A stretch of 64,000 nt of DNA, from assembly GCA_013695465.1 (NCBI GenBank), contig JACDAL010000148.1, positions 1-64,000 on the forward strand, written 5' to 3'. This document shows, in pieces, positions 1 to 8,173 of this stretch. A program made the position numbers and the translations under genes. Source of the stretch: Actinomycetota bacterium. GTDB taxonomy: Bacteria > Actinomycetota > CADDZG01 > WHSQ01. Position 1 is the stretch's first letter. Every line of letters begins with the position of its first letter. A model generated the notes under the pieces. The model saw nothing but the letters and a program-made list of their open reading frames with translations, made no database searches and was not told the DNA's origin.

Positions 1-663
1 GTCGGACCGGTGGAATGGAGAGGGCCGGCCTCCATTGATGCCTGGTGTTACGCCGATTCGGTGGCGACCAAACCGGTCAAGGCGGTGATCCCCGGCCCCC
101 TGACCATCGCCCGGCTCTCACTCGACGATCACTATTCGTCTCACGAAAAGTTCGTCCTGGCTCTCGCCCGGGTGCTTGCGCAGGAAGCCTTTGAGCTCGA
201 GGCGGTGGGAGCGCGCATCATCCAGATCGACGAGCCCGCCCTGCTCGACGCCCCCGAGGACCTTCCCCTAGCCAAGAGGGCGCTCGAAGTCGTCGTCGCG
301 GAGCTGAAGCTGTCTGAGGTCGTCCTCGCGACATACTTCGCGGATGCGAAGCGACTCGGAGCAGAACTCTTCGACATGCCTGCCCACGTCTTCCATCTCG
401 ACTTTGTTTCTGGGCCGGAGAATGAGGAGCTCATCTCGCTGATGCCCCCGGAGTCAAAGCTGCAGGCGGGAGTGGTGGATGCTCGAAACACCCTTCTCGA
501 GTCCACATCCCATGTCGGAGCCCTCGTTCACGGGCTGCTAGAAGCGATGGGTCCTGAGCGGCTAAGCCTCTCGCCATCGGCCGGCCTCGAGTTCTTGCCG
601 CGCGACAAGGCGCGCCTCAAGCTCGAGCGCCTGATCCAGATAGCGGGAAAGGCGGGGGAGTGA
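1..663 (+). CDS. MetE-like (cobalamin-independent methionine synthase family) barrel protein, 5'-truncated by window
   Basis: The frame is open to base 1, so the gene begins upstream. The protein has the MetE/UROD-type barrel motifs GPLTIARLS and IQIDEPALL, and ends with AGVVDARN and LSLSPSAGLEFLP. These last motifs resemble the N-terminal, zinc-free half of full-length MetE. The zinc ligands expected in the catalytic half are absent: where HxC is expected there is ATYFAD, and where PxCGL is expected there is PSAGL. The next gene starts 1 nt after the stop and keeps the ligands, so the two may act together. Methyl transfer to homocysteine is the family role; activity of this protein alone is doubtful. 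Confidence 0.75.
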   Translation, partial: VGPVEWRGPASIDAWCYADSVATKPVKAVIPGPLTIARLSLDDHYSSHEKFVLALARVLAQEAFELEAVGARIIQIDEPALLDAPEDLPLAKRALEVVVAELKLSEVVLATYFADAKRLGAELFDMPAHVFHLDFVSGPENEELISLMPPESKLQAGVVDARNTLLESTSHVGALVHGLLEAMGPERLSLSPSAGLEFLPRDKARLKLERLIQIAGKAGE

Positions 664-664
664 C

Positions 665-1648
665 ATGTTCGGCATCGACCTTCCAGGAGCGGGCCTGTGG
701 ACGACATCGGTTGGCTCATTGCCTAAGCCTGAATATCTAACGCGCGCTCGCGCTCGATACTCGCGTCACGAGATCGGCAGAGCGGAGCTGAAGGAGCTCG
801 AGCTGCAGGCGACCAAGGAATGGATCGAGTTCCAGAACAGCATCGACACCGACCTCGTCGTGGACGGCGAACAGTATCGAGGCGACATGGTGGCGTTCTT
901 TGCAGAGGAGCTGCCCGGCCTCGAAATCGGGGGTCTCGTGCGCGCTTACGGCAATCGCTATTATCGCAAGCCCGTCGCCACAGGGCCTGTGGGAAGAGAT
1001 CATGCAGTCACTGTTAAGTGGTGGAAATTCGCGCAGTCGCTTACCGACAAGCCTGTCAAAGGCATGCTGACGGGCCCCTACACGATCTGTGATTGGTCCT
1101 TCGATGAGCATTACGGGAGTCGGAGGGCGTTCGTTCTGGATGTGGCCGCGGCGATACGGGACGAGGCCCTGGATCTGGAGGCCGCCGGTGCCCGCTTTAT
1201 CCAAATCGACGAGCCGGCTGCGTCAACTCGCATGGATGAGTTCAGCCTGGTAATCGAAGCGATGGAGATCATCACTGCGCCGCTGCGAGCTCATACCATC
1301 ACCCATATTTGCTATGGGGCCTTCCACGACGCCTATCCCAGAATGCTCGACATACCCGTGGATCAGATCGACCTGGAGCTGGCGAACTCCGATTATTCGC
1401 TCTTGCAGAGCTTCCAGGAGCACCCTTTCACGAAATATTTGGGCCTCGGTGTGGCGGACGTTCATTCGCACGTCCTGGAGCCGGTCGAAACCATGGTTGA
1501 GGGCATCCGCCGCGCCCTGAAGCTGTTGCCGGCAGACAGGCTCCTCATCGATCCGGATTGTGGGCTCAAGACCAGGACCGTCAAGGAGGCGCAGGCGAAA
1601 CTCACGAACATCAAGAAGGCTGTCGATATCGTGAGGGCAGAGCTCTAG
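665..1648 (+). CDS. MetE-like catalytic barrel (methionine synthase II family)
   Basis: This 327-residue protein corresponds to the C-terminal catalytic half of MetE. It has TGPYTICDWSF near residue 135 and IQIDEPAAS near residue 180. The likely zinc ligands are THICYG (His and Cys), the Glu of DLELANSD, and PDCGLKTR (Cys). It should bind zinc and transfer a methyl group to a thiol such as homocysteine. At this length it lacks the N-terminal half of canonical MetE, as do the short 'core' MetE proteins proposed to be folate-independent. The ATG lies 1 nt after the previous stop behind GGGGGAG. The methyl donor cannot be read from sequence. Confidence 0.82.
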   Translation: MFGIDLPGAGLWTTSVGSLPKPEYLTRARARYSRHEIGRAELKELELQATKEWIEFQNSIDTDLVVDGEQYRGDMVAFFAEELPGLEIGGLVRAYGNRYYRKPVATGPVGRDHAVTVKWWKFAQSLTDKPVKGMLTGPYTICDWSFDEHYGSRRAFVLDVAAAIRDEALDLEAAGARFIQIDEPAASTRMDEFSLVIEAMEIITAPLRAHTITHICYGAFHDAYPRMLDIPVDQIDLELANSDYSLLQSFQEHPFTKYLGLGVADVHSHVLEPVETMVEGIRRALKLLPADRLLIDPDCGLKTRTVKEAQAKLTNIKKAVDIVRAEL

Positions 1649-1745
1649 TGGTTCGTGGCGAATCTAGCGACCATATCGGGAGTTGGGACAGTCGTTGTGC
1701 CGATAATCTCCTCGACGGCACAAGCAGTGACTAGGAAGGTGAGCG

Positions 1746-2045
1746 ATGAAGATCGAGGCAATATGCGACACTTGCGGGAGAACCTTCCTGTTATCTCAGA
1801 TCGGCCCCGACTCAGATGCTCCCGGCCGATGTCCCTTCTGCGGAGCCCGATTCGCCCGCCACTACTCGCCGGTGCTGGTCGAGACCGTCAAGGAGGCTGA
1901 ACTGGCCGTGGCGCGGGCTGTGCTGGTGCTGGGACGACTCCAGTCGATGGAGACGGGGTTCGATATCGACATCGAAAAGCTCTTGAGCACGCTGGCCGAG
2001 CAGGTGCGAGCCCATGAGGTTCCCAGCAAGAGCCCTTCTCGATGA
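1746..2045 (+). CDS. Small zinc-ribbon protein
   Basis: A 99-residue protein opening with two CxxC pairs (CDTCGR and CPFCGA), which form a zinc ribbon over residues 7-40. An alpha-helical tail follows. AGGAAGGTG sits just before the ATG. It overlaps or abuts the receiver-domain gene downstream, so the two are probably cotranscribed. No specific function is recognised; zinc ribbons of this type mediate protein or nucleic-acid contacts. Confidence 0.6.
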   Translation: MKIEAICDTCGRTFLLSQIGPDSDAPGRCPFCGARFARHYSPVLVETVKEAELAVARAVLVLGRLQSMETGFDIDIEKLLSTLAEQVRAHEVPSKSPSR

Positions 2046-2049
2046 TCCG

Positions 2050-2442
2050 ATGACGGAGACGGACGACTCGGATATCGATTTACTGGTCGTAACCGACGAC
2101 CTCCGGGTTCAAGAAGGGTTTCAGTACTCATTGCCGGCGGGCGTCAGCGCAAGATTCGCTGCGGATGCGCGTTCCGCTTGGATGGAGTTGCAGACGGCGG
2201 TTCCCACAGTGGTGGTCGTGGATATCCAGACGGGCAGCGCGGGTGGATATGGGCTCACCAAGGACATGGGCGCACGTCCGGAATTAGCGCAGATTCCCGT
2301 CGTCATGCTCCTGGAGCGAGCGCATGACTCGTGGCTAGCTAGGCAAGCCGGAGCCGTTTCCTCTGTCTGCAAGCCCGTGGCGGCGACCTCGCTCGTGCGG
2401 CAGTGCATTGAGGCCGTAAACAGCTCTCGACCAGGGCGCTGA
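2050..2442 (+). CDS. Stand-alone response-regulator receiver domain
   Basis: A CheY-like domain of about 130 residues with no output domain. Visible landmarks are the acidic pair in VVTDDLRV, the phosphoacceptor Asp in VVVVDIQTG and the conserved Lys in VCKPV. The usual Thr/Ser after beta-4 is Leu. The tracked ORF starts at 2014 inside the upstream gene; the ATG at 2050 gives the usual domain start and almost no overlap, so it is preferred. A partner kinase is not visible nearby. Confidence 0.65.
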   Translation: MTETDDSDIDLLVVTDDLRVQEGFQYSLPAGVSARFAADARSAWMELQTAVPTVVVVDIQTGSAGGYGLTKDMGARPELAQIPVVMLLERAHDSWLARQAGAVSSVCKPVAATSLVRQCIEAVNSSRPGR

Positions 2443-2505
2443 CAGGCGGTATTCCACAAAGTTGCAGGTCAGGCCCCTTGCGCGCCTCCGAATTACATGG
2501 CTAGA

Positions 2506-2521
2506 ATTACAAGTCTGTAAT
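2506..2521. promoter_or_regulatory. Inverted repeat upstream of whiB-like gene
   Basis: ATTACA-AGTC-TGTAAT is a perfect 6-bp inverted repeat 60 nt upstream of the WhiB start. A similar TTACAA/TTGTAA palindrome lies in front of the moeB-like gene at 8560. It is a candidate operator; the cognate regulator is unknown. Confidence 0.4.
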
Positions 2522-2580
2522 CGCTGCCGGGTTCGTCCGGGGCCATCGGGCGAGCTCGAACAAAACTGGAAGGCCGGGGC

Positions 2581-2853
2581 ATGCAACGCATCACCACCAA
2601 GCTCCTGCAGCCTGTCGAATGGCAGAGCGGGGCTCGTTGTGTCGAAGTTGATCCAGAGATTTTCTTCCCCGAACGCGGGGGTTCGTCGAAGGCAGCGCGT
2701 GCAGTGTGCGAACTCTGTGACGTCCGCGCCGACTGTCTCGAGTACGCGCTGAACAACAAAGAACAGTTCGGTATCTGGGGCGGCACATCAGAAAGAGAGA
2801 GGCGCAGAATCAGAAAGGAAAGAGCTCGTCGAAAGCTTCGCGCAGCGTCCTAA
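2581..2853 (+). CDS. whiB: WhiB-family iron-sulfur transcriptional regulator
   Basis: A 90-residue WhiB protein. It has four cysteines in the family order (ARC, then CELC, then ADC), which ligate a [4Fe-4S] cluster. The signature VRADCLEYAL is followed by the GIWGG turn and a basic tail ERRRIRKERARR for DNA contact. WhiB proteins are essentially confined to actinobacteria and their phages, and act as redox/NO-sensitive partners of sigma factors. The exact paralogue (WhiB1 to WhiB7) cannot be fixed; the short N-terminus resembles WhiB1/2 types. Possibly regulated through the palindrome at 2506. Confidence 0.93.
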   Translation: MQRITTKLLQPVEWQSGARCVEVDPEIFFPERGGSSKAARAVCELCDVRADCLEYALNNKEQFGIWGGTSERERRRIRKERARRKLRAAS

Positions 2854-3006
2854 GACATAGGTTGTTTGGCGCTTGATTACGAAAGAATGCTTGCACCTTT
2901 GCTCATAACATGCTAACTAGACACTACATGCGTAATAGCGCGCGTGAGACGAAGAACGGGCTCGTGACTTAGAACTCGTTCGTGATGAGCGATCGGAGGT
3001 GCACAG

Positions 3007-3345
3007 TTGGCTGTCAAGAAAACCACGGGCCGAAGGTCAACCGCCGCCCGTAAGGCTGCGGGCAAGAAAGCGGCAGCGACACGAGCCCGGAAGACGGCAA
3101 CTCGCAAGTCGGCGGCGCGCAAAGGAGCGGCGACTCGAGCCCGTAAGAAGTCCACGGGTCGCAAGAAGTCGACCGGCCGTAAGAAGTCCACAGCCCGCAA
3201 GTCGACCGGCCGAAGGAAGTCCACAGGCCGAAAGAAGTCGACCGGCCGCAAGTCGACCGGCCGCAAGTCGACCGGCCGTAAGAAGTCCACAGGCCGCAAG
3301 CCGGCGAATGGCCGCAGGAAACGCACCACATCGGCTGCCTCCTAG
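3007..3345 (+). CDS. Lysine/arginine-rich histone-H1-tail-like protein
   Basis: 112 residues almost wholly of K, R, A, S, T and G. The N-terminal half is rich in AARKAAGKKAA-type segments and the C-terminal half has about eleven units of KSTGRK. Composition and repeats match histone-H1-like tails and the tails of mycobacterial HU, so DNA binding or compaction is likely. No folded HU domain is present. The TTG start is chosen because GGAGGT lies 6 nt upstream and an in-frame ATG is lacking. The repeats are near-identical at DNA level, so copy number may vary between strains. A terminator follows at 3359. Confidence 0.7.
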   Translation: MAVKKTTGRRSTAARKAAGKKAAATRARKTATRKSAARKGAATRARKKSTGRKKSTGRKKSTARKSTGRRKSTGRKKSTGRKSTGRKSTGRKKSTGRKPANGRRKRTTSAAS

Positions 3346-3358
3346 CCGAGTAACGAGG

Positions 3359-3388
3359 GGTCCGGCGGCTCCATCGCCGGGCCCTTTT
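3359..3388 (+). terminator. Rho-independent terminator
   Basis: GGTCCGGCG, a 7-nt loop, CGCCGGGCC, then CTTTT. The stem is 9 bp with one G-U pair. It lies 13 nt after the stop of the lysine-rich gene. Confidence 0.65.
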
Positions 3389-3445
3389 GTATTGCCGGCA
3401 CCAGGAGGTGTACGCCGCCGCAAGCCCAGTAAGGCCGGCATCTCC

Positions 3446-3856
3446 ATGCGGAGTACCGTTAGGGGCGTGAGCGACTACGGGTACGCAGTCGAGGTGGCCG
3501 AAGGTTACGACGAGGCCGTACTGAGAGCGCGCTTGGCTCTGAAAGGCGAGGGCTTCTCGATCATCACCGAGATGCACGTCGGCGGGCTCCTGGGGCCTGA
3601 TGTCGGCGAGGACCGCCAATACCTCTTCATGGGGGCCTGGGCTCAGGCCGCGCCCGACACCCTCTCAGACGGTCTCCAGGTGGCAGTCCACATTCCCTGC
3701 AACGTTGTCGTGCAGGAGGCTGGTGATGGTGCCGTCGTCGCTGCGCTCGATCCTGCCTCAGAGGGCGATGTCTCGGACGGCGGTTTCGTGCGAGCTTCTG
3801 CAGCCGCACGCGAAGCGTTGGAGAGAGCATTGAGTCGCCTGAGGGAGCAGCTTTGA
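3446..3856 (+). CDS. DUF302-family protein
   Basis: 136 residues with the DUF302 pattern: YGYAVEVAEGYDEAVLRARLALKGEG, then FSIITEMHV, then VAVHIPCNVVVQE and a closing helix REALERALSRL. The family is small, soluble and of unknown biochemical role. The tracked ORF runs back to 2999 through a shadow frame of the lysine-rich repeats, so the start is placed at ATG 3446; GTG 3467 is an alternative. Its stop overlaps the TTG of the next gene. Confidence 0.7.
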   Translation: MRSTVRGVSDYGYAVEVAEGYDEAVLRARLALKGEGFSIITEMHVGGLLGPDVGEDRQYLFMGAWAQAAPDTLSDGLQVAVHIPCNVVVQEAGDGAVVAALDPASEGDVSDGGFVRASAAAREALERALSRLREQL

Positions 3857-5094
3857 GGGACGGTGATGTCGGGCTCATCGTGAGTTCCTTCTTGGAGCGG
3901 CTCGACGAGGTGGTCGAGCGCAGCATGGAAGCAATCTCGCAAGCTGTGCCTTCCTATGCTCGTGCCGGTGACGCGTATATGGAGGACGTGAGAGAGGCGG
4001 TTCGAGAGACAGTTCTGAACCTGTCCACGAGCCTTGCTCAGCAGAGAGCCGTCACATCCGAAGAGCTCGCCTCGATTGAAAGAGTGGGCGCGCGCCGCGC
4101 TGAAGCGGGCATCCCTCTGCAGGATTTGTTGAGGGCCTATCGGACCGTTGTCAGGACATGTTGGGACGTGCTGTCCGAAGAGTGCCGCTCCTCGCAGGGA
4201 AGCGCGCTCGAAGCCAGCCTGATCCTCGCAGAAGCCATCCTGCGCTACACGGATCAGGTCTCCACTGCGGTGGCAGACGCCTATCTGAGCGCACAGAGAG
4301 CGATTGTGCGGGAACAGGAAGGGGCTCGCCGGGAGTTCCTGGCCGACGTCCTCTATGGGGTCGACGCGCAACCCGAGGACATCTTGAGGAGGGCTCACAC
4401 ATTCGGATACGACCTCTCGGAAGACTACATGGCCCTTGTCGGCCGAGGTCCCGAGCAGGATTCGCGCAAGGAGGCGATGGTGGCAGGTGCCGTTGCGCGG
4501 CTCTACGGCCCTTCGAGCGCCGACCCGATAGTGCTTCAAAAGGCAGAGCACACGATCGCCCTGGTGCCGGTGGCGGGCGAAAGCGATCCTGCTGCGATGC
4601 CCGAGAAGCTCGTTGCCGAACTGACAGGCGACTGGCGTTTCGGTGTTGGGGGGCCAGAGCCGGGACTCGAAGGAATCAGGCGTGCCTATCTAGAAGCGCG
4701 CGAGGCGCTCGAGATCGGAATGGGCCTCGAGCTCTCTGGTCTCGTGTACCGATTCGATGACCTGCTTCTCTATCACTTCCTACGAAGCGAGCCTGCACTG
4801 CTCGATCGTTTCGTTGAGACCACCTTGGGCCCACTGATCGAGTACGACGAGCGCCGCAAGGGGGAGTTGATCAAGACACTCGAGGCTTACTTCAACGCAG
4901 ATGGAAGCGTGAAGATGACGGGCAGTGCGCTGTTCGCTCATCCACACACGATCAGCTATCGGCTTAAGCAGGTCGAAAGGCTCACCGGGTGGTCACTGCA
5001 GAGCTCCGAGGACAAGCTGAGGCTCCAGCTCGCGTTGCGGGCCCACCGGCTTGCGTACAGCCGTCGCGAGGCAAGCGAGCCGCCCACAGGGTAG
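3853..5094 (+). CDS. PucR/CdaR-family transcriptional regulator
   Basis: 413 residues. The C-terminal ~60 residues carry the PucR helix-turn-helix: LIKTLEAYFNADGSVKMTGS, then HPHTISYRLKQVERLTG. The central part resembles the GGDEF-like CdaR sensor region, and the N-terminal ~150 residues are helical and likely sense a ligand. Members regulate purine, sugar-diacid or amino-acid use. The TTG start overlaps the previous TGA, suggesting coupling with the DUF302 gene. Target genes are unknown. Confidence 0.82.
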   Translation: MRDGDVGLIVSSFLERLDEVVERSMEAISQAVPSYARAGDAYMEDVREAVRETVLNLSTSLAQQRAVTSEELASIERVGARRAEAGIPLQDLLRAYRTVVRTCWDVLSEECRSSQGSALEASLILAEAILRYTDQVSTAVADAYLSAQRAIVREQEGARREFLADVLYGVDAQPEDILRRAHTFGYDLSEDYMALVGRGPEQDSRKEAMVAGAVARLYGPSSADPIVLQKAEHTIALVPVAGESDPAAMPEKLVAELTGDWRFGVGGPEPGLEGIRRAYLEAREALEIGMGLELSGLVYRFDDLLLYHFLRSEPALLDRFVETTLGPLIEYDERRKGELIKTLEAYFNADGSVKMTGSALFAHPHTISYRLKQVERLTGWSLQSSEDKLRLQLALRAHRLAYSRREASEPPTG

Positions 5095-5104
5095 CCTGCC
5101 GCCC

Positions 5105-6685
5105 ATGGCTCGTCGAGTTCTCATAGTCGGCTGGGACGGCGTGGACTGGAAGATACTTCGCCCCATGTTGGAGCGCGGCGAGCTCCCGGTCCTGAGTCGA
5201 CTCATGAGCAAAGGAGCTTACGGGGACTGTCTTTCGAGCGTTCCGTCACACTCTTGGTGTGCATGGCCTTCGTTCATGACGGGCTTGAATCCCGCCGGAC
5301 ACGGCGTCTTCGACATCCTCGAACACCGGCCCGGCGTTTCCAGGAGGCTGCCGATCACCTACAAGTCCATCAAGGCACGGACTATTTTCGACGACTTTTC
5401 CGCCGCCGATAAGACGTCTTTGGCTCTCAACATCCCCCTCACCTTTCCGGCCCCCGAGATCTCAGGCAAGGTCGTGGCCGGAGGCGTTCTGCCGGCCAGC
5501 CGTTCCTATACATGGCCGCCCGAGCTGCAGGTGGAACTTGATCGCAGGGCACCGTTTCCTGTGAACGGAATGAGCTGGACGACCTTCCGAAATCGACCAG
5601 AGCCCTTCCTGGACGAAACCGCGGCCATAACCGCCAAGCGACAGGCAGCCTTCGAGTATCTCTTGGACACAACGGAGTGGGACTTTGGGGTGCTCGTTTA
5701 CGTCTCTACCGATCGCATCCAGCATTGCCTGATGGAGTACATCCACCCTGAGCACCCTCGTTACGAGGGGCTGAGGAACTCCCCGATCGCCCGCAAGACC
5801 GAGGGCATCTATAAGCAGCTCGATGATGGCCTGGGTGAGTTGCTCAAACGAACCACCGACGACGATTTGGTCATGTTCATGTCCGACCACGGCCATCAGG
5901 CATGTACGCGCACGTGCACCATGGACAAAATTCTGCAGCATCTCGGCTACCTGAGCCTTTCTCGGGGATCCTTTGCTTTCAACCTCATCAGGTGGGGGCC
6001 CGGCCGGCGCATCGCCCGGCGCATCTACGATCTCTTGAAGCTGCACGGCAAGATCTCCATCCCAGCGTCACCTGTCGAGTGGTCCCAAACGAGGGCCTAT
6101 ACGAGCGTGGTTTCCACAGGAGAAGGCGTCTCGGTGAACCTCAAAGGTAGGGAGCCGAAGGGCATCGTCGAGCAGCGCGACTACGAGCGTGTGCGCAGCG
6201 ACGTGGCGCAGGCGTTGACTGAGTTCCGGGATCCCGAGACGGGGGCGGCCCCAATTCATAAGATTTACCGCAAGGAAGAGGTGCTGAGCGGAGAGTTCCT
6301 CGACGTGGCACCCGACCTGTTGCTGGTGCCCGCCCCGTTTTACTCGTTGACGCACGCCAGAGGAATGGTCGAGGAGGCGGACTGGTTGTCTGGTGACCAC
6401 CGTCTCGAGGGAGTCCTGGTCGCCACCGGCCCCGAGGTAACGCCCGGCCCCCTCACGGAGACCGCCCGGCTCATAGACCTCGGTCCTACCGCGTTGGCGA
6501 CCCTGGGCGTGCCCAGCGCGATTCCCCGCGACGGCAAGGTGCTGAGAGCGCTGGCGGGCTCGGCCACGCTCCAAATCGTGGAGGGCTCCGCCGAAGCACA
6601 GCGCACCGCAGGGGAGGCAGCACTAAGCTCCGATGAGGAGAAAGAGGTTGAGGAACACTTGCGGGGACTGGGTTACGTCGAGTAG
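5105..6685 (+). CDS. Alkaline-phosphatase-superfamily phosphodiesterase/phosphohydrolase
   Basis: 526 residues from ATG 5105; the tracked start at 5051 overlaps the previous gene and adds no domain residues. Metal-binding motifs of the superfamily are visible: GWDGVDW at the N-terminus, the nucleophile region WPSFMTGLNPAGHGVFD, FMSDHGHQ mid-protein and SGDHRLEGVLVATGP near the C-terminus. It belongs to the 'predicted AlkP superfamily' group. No signal peptide is seen, so it is probably cytoplasmic. The substrate cannot be inferred. Confidence 0.82.
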   Translation: MARRVLIVGWDGVDWKILRPMLERGELPVLSRLMSKGAYGDCLSSVPSHSWCAWPSFMTGLNPAGHGVFDILEHRPGVSRRLPITYKSIKARTIFDDFSAADKTSLALNIPLTFPAPEISGKVVAGGVLPASRSYTWPPELQVELDRRAPFPVNGMSWTTFRNRPEPFLDETAAITAKRQAAFEYLLDTTEWDFGVLVYVSTDRIQHCLMEYIHPEHPRYEGLRNSPIARKTEGIYKQLDDGLGELLKRTTDDDLVMFMSDHGHQACTRTCTMDKILQHLGYLSLSRGSFAFNLIRWGPGRRIARRIYDLLKLHGKISIPASPVEWSQTRAYTSVVSTGEGVSVNLKGREPKGIVEQRDYERVRSDVAQALTEFRDPETGAAPIHKIYRKEEVLSGEFLDVAPDLLLVPAPFYSLTHARGMVEEADWLSGDHRLEGVLVATGPEVTPGPLTETARLIDLGPTALATLGVPSAIPRDGKVLRALAGSATLQIVEGSAEAQRTAGEAALSSDEEKEVEEHLRGLGYVE

Positions 6686-6749
6686 GCGGGGGTGGGCGGT
6701 GGCTGAGGGTCGACCGCTTTACGCCGGCCGGGGCACCTAAACTGAGTCG

Positions 6750-7790
6750 ATGCGCATCGGCCTGGCACTTCCTCACTACGACTCGAGCTTCGAGGGCAAG
6801 CCTGCCTCGTGGGACGGGGTGCGTCGCTGTGCCGAGGTCGCCGAGCGCTCGGGCCTCGATTCCGTCTGGGTCTCAGACCATCTCTTCCTCGATTACTCGA
6901 AGTACGGGGGCTCCATCGAGGTCCGAGGAGCGTTGGAATGTTGGACCACGATGTCGGCGCTGGCGGCCTGCACTCAGAGGATCAGGATCGGCTCACTGAC
7001 GCTGTGCAACGACCTGCGCAACCCCGCCGTGGTGGCCAAGATGGCTGCCACGCTTCATCTGCTGTCGCAGGGGCGCTGTGAGCTCGGCCTCGGCGCGGGG
7101 TGGTACGAGCCCGACTACCGCGCAACCGGAATCGAGATGTCCCGCCCGGGTGTGCGCATCGACAGGTTGGCCGAGGCAGCAGAGATCATCAAACGGCTGC
7201 TGCACGGCGAAGAGCTGTTCTTCAAGGGAGACCACTACGTTGTGGAGGGCGCTTTATGCCGCCCCGCTCCGCGAGATGGGGGGCCGCGGCTGTGGATCGG
7301 GGGCAAGGGCGATCGGCTGCTCGACGCCGCAGCTCGAACCGCCGACGGCTGGAACTTCTCGTGGCTCGGCTCCCAGGAGACCTACGCGAAGCGCGCCGAG
7401 GTCGCCGATGAGGCGTGCCTGAGGCACGGGCGGGCCCCCGAGGACCTCGCCAGGTCGGTGGGCGCCTACGTTCTCGTGGGTCGTGACGAGAAGGACGCGC
7501 TCAAGCGCTTCGAGAGACTCGCCGAGAGAACCCCTGCAGGGATCCTTTCGGGAGATAGCTCCCGAGGGGCAGTATCCTGGGACGAGTTCCGGCGCACCCG
7601 TATCGCCGGCGGAGTTCCCGAGGTCACCGACCGCTTGGGAGCGCTCCGGGAGCTGGGCGTCCAGGAGGTGGTCGTCGGCCTCGGCGCCGTGCCATTTCAG
7701 GTGTCGGACGAGGAAGACATTGAGTTGATCGGGACGGAGATCATTCCGGCCCTGAGAACCAGCGATCCGCTGGAGGATCGCGCTAGATAG
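6750..7790 (+). CDS. LLM-class F420-dependent oxidoreductase
   Basis: 346 residues of the luciferase-like monooxygenase fold. The start MRIGLALPHYDSSFEG, VWVSDHLFL, IRIGSLTLCNDLRNPAVVAKMAATL and LGLGAGWYEPDY are typical of F420-dependent members. It should use reduced F420 on an unknown substrate. The last residues (SDPLEDRAR) are encoded by a dispersed palindromic repeat that recurs just downstream. Confidence 0.85.
   Translation: MRIGLALPHYDSSFEGKPASWDGVRRCAEVAERSGLDSVWVSDHLFLDYSKYGGSIEVRGALECWTTMSALAACTQRIRIGSLTLCNDLRNPAVVAKMAATLHLLSQGRCELGLGAGWYEPDYRATGIEMSRPGVRIDRLAEAAEIIKRLLHGEELFFKGDHYVVEGALCRPAPRDGGPRLWIGGKGDRLLDAAARTADGWNFSWLGSQETYAKRAEVADEACLRHGRAPEDLARSVGAYVLVGRDEKDALKRFERLAERTPAGILSGDSSRGAVSWDEFRRTRIAGGVPEVTDRLGALRELGVQEVVVGLGAVPFQVSDEEDIELIGTEIIPALRTSDPLEDRAR
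7762..7788. repeat. Dispersed palindromic repeat, copy 1
   Basis: GCGATCC-GCTGGA-GGATCGC followed by GCTAGAT. It can form a 7-bp hairpin and overlaps the 3' end of the F420 oxidoreductase gene. Related copies are at 7799 and 51132. Confidence 0.6.
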
Positions 7791-7798
7791 ACAGACGA

Positions 7799-7825
7799 GC
7801 GATCCACTGGAGGATCGCGTTAGAT
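7799..7825. repeat. Dispersed palindromic repeat, copy 2
   Basis: GCGATCC-ACTGGA-GGATCGC followed by GTTAGAT. It differs from copy 1 by two bases and lies between the F420 oxidoreductase and the tatA-like gene. Confidence 0.6.
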
Positions 7826-7850
7826 TAAACAGACTGGAGGTCGAAGGGAG

Positions 7851-8129
7851 ATGAGTTTGCCAGGCGGTCCCGAGCTTTTCATCATCTTGTTCGTGATTTT
7901 GCTGGTCTTCGGCGCCTCGCGCCTGCCCAAACTAGCCCGCTCCATGGGCCAGGCCGGCAAGGAGTTCAAGACGGGAATGCGCGAGGGTTTCAAGGATCAG
8001 CCGGTCGAAGGGCCGTGTCCTTTCTGTGGCATTGCGGTGGCCGAGGAGTCCAAATTCTGCCCCGGATGCGGCAAGAGCGCTGAGGACATCGTGGCGGAGA
8101 AGAACCGGAAAGAGGCCAGCTCCGCCTGA
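7851..8129 (+). CDS. tatA: TatA/E-like translocase subunit with C-terminal double zinc ribbon
   Basis: 92 residues. One N-terminal membrane helix (LFIILFVILLVFGASRLP) continues into the amphipathic helix KLARSMGQAGKEFKTGMREG, the TatA signature. Instead of the usual disordered acidic tail, residues 54-75 form CPFCG...CPGCG, a zinc ribbon. It would be inner-membrane and pore-forming with TatC, which is not in this window. GAAGGGAG precedes the ATG. The ribbon is unusual and may replace or regulate tail function. Confidence 0.8.
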   Translation: MSLPGGPELFIILFVILLVFGASRLPKLARSMGQAGKEFKTGMREGFKDQPVEGPCPFCGIAVAEESKFCPGCGKSAEDIVAEKNRKEASSA

Positions 8130-8173
8130 CCCCCCTGCTGAGTGGATAAGGGCTGCTGTGCAGCCACTCGGAT

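Noticed and set aside
3007-3345. CRISPR-like or tandem-repeat array
   Set aside because: The short repeats encode a continuous lysine-rich protein with a start site and terminator; there are no unique spacers.
2999-3445. N-terminal extension of the DUF302 ORF and antisense Pro/Val-rich repeat ORFs
   Set aside because: These repeats are frame-shifted readings of the KSTGRK-coding DNA.
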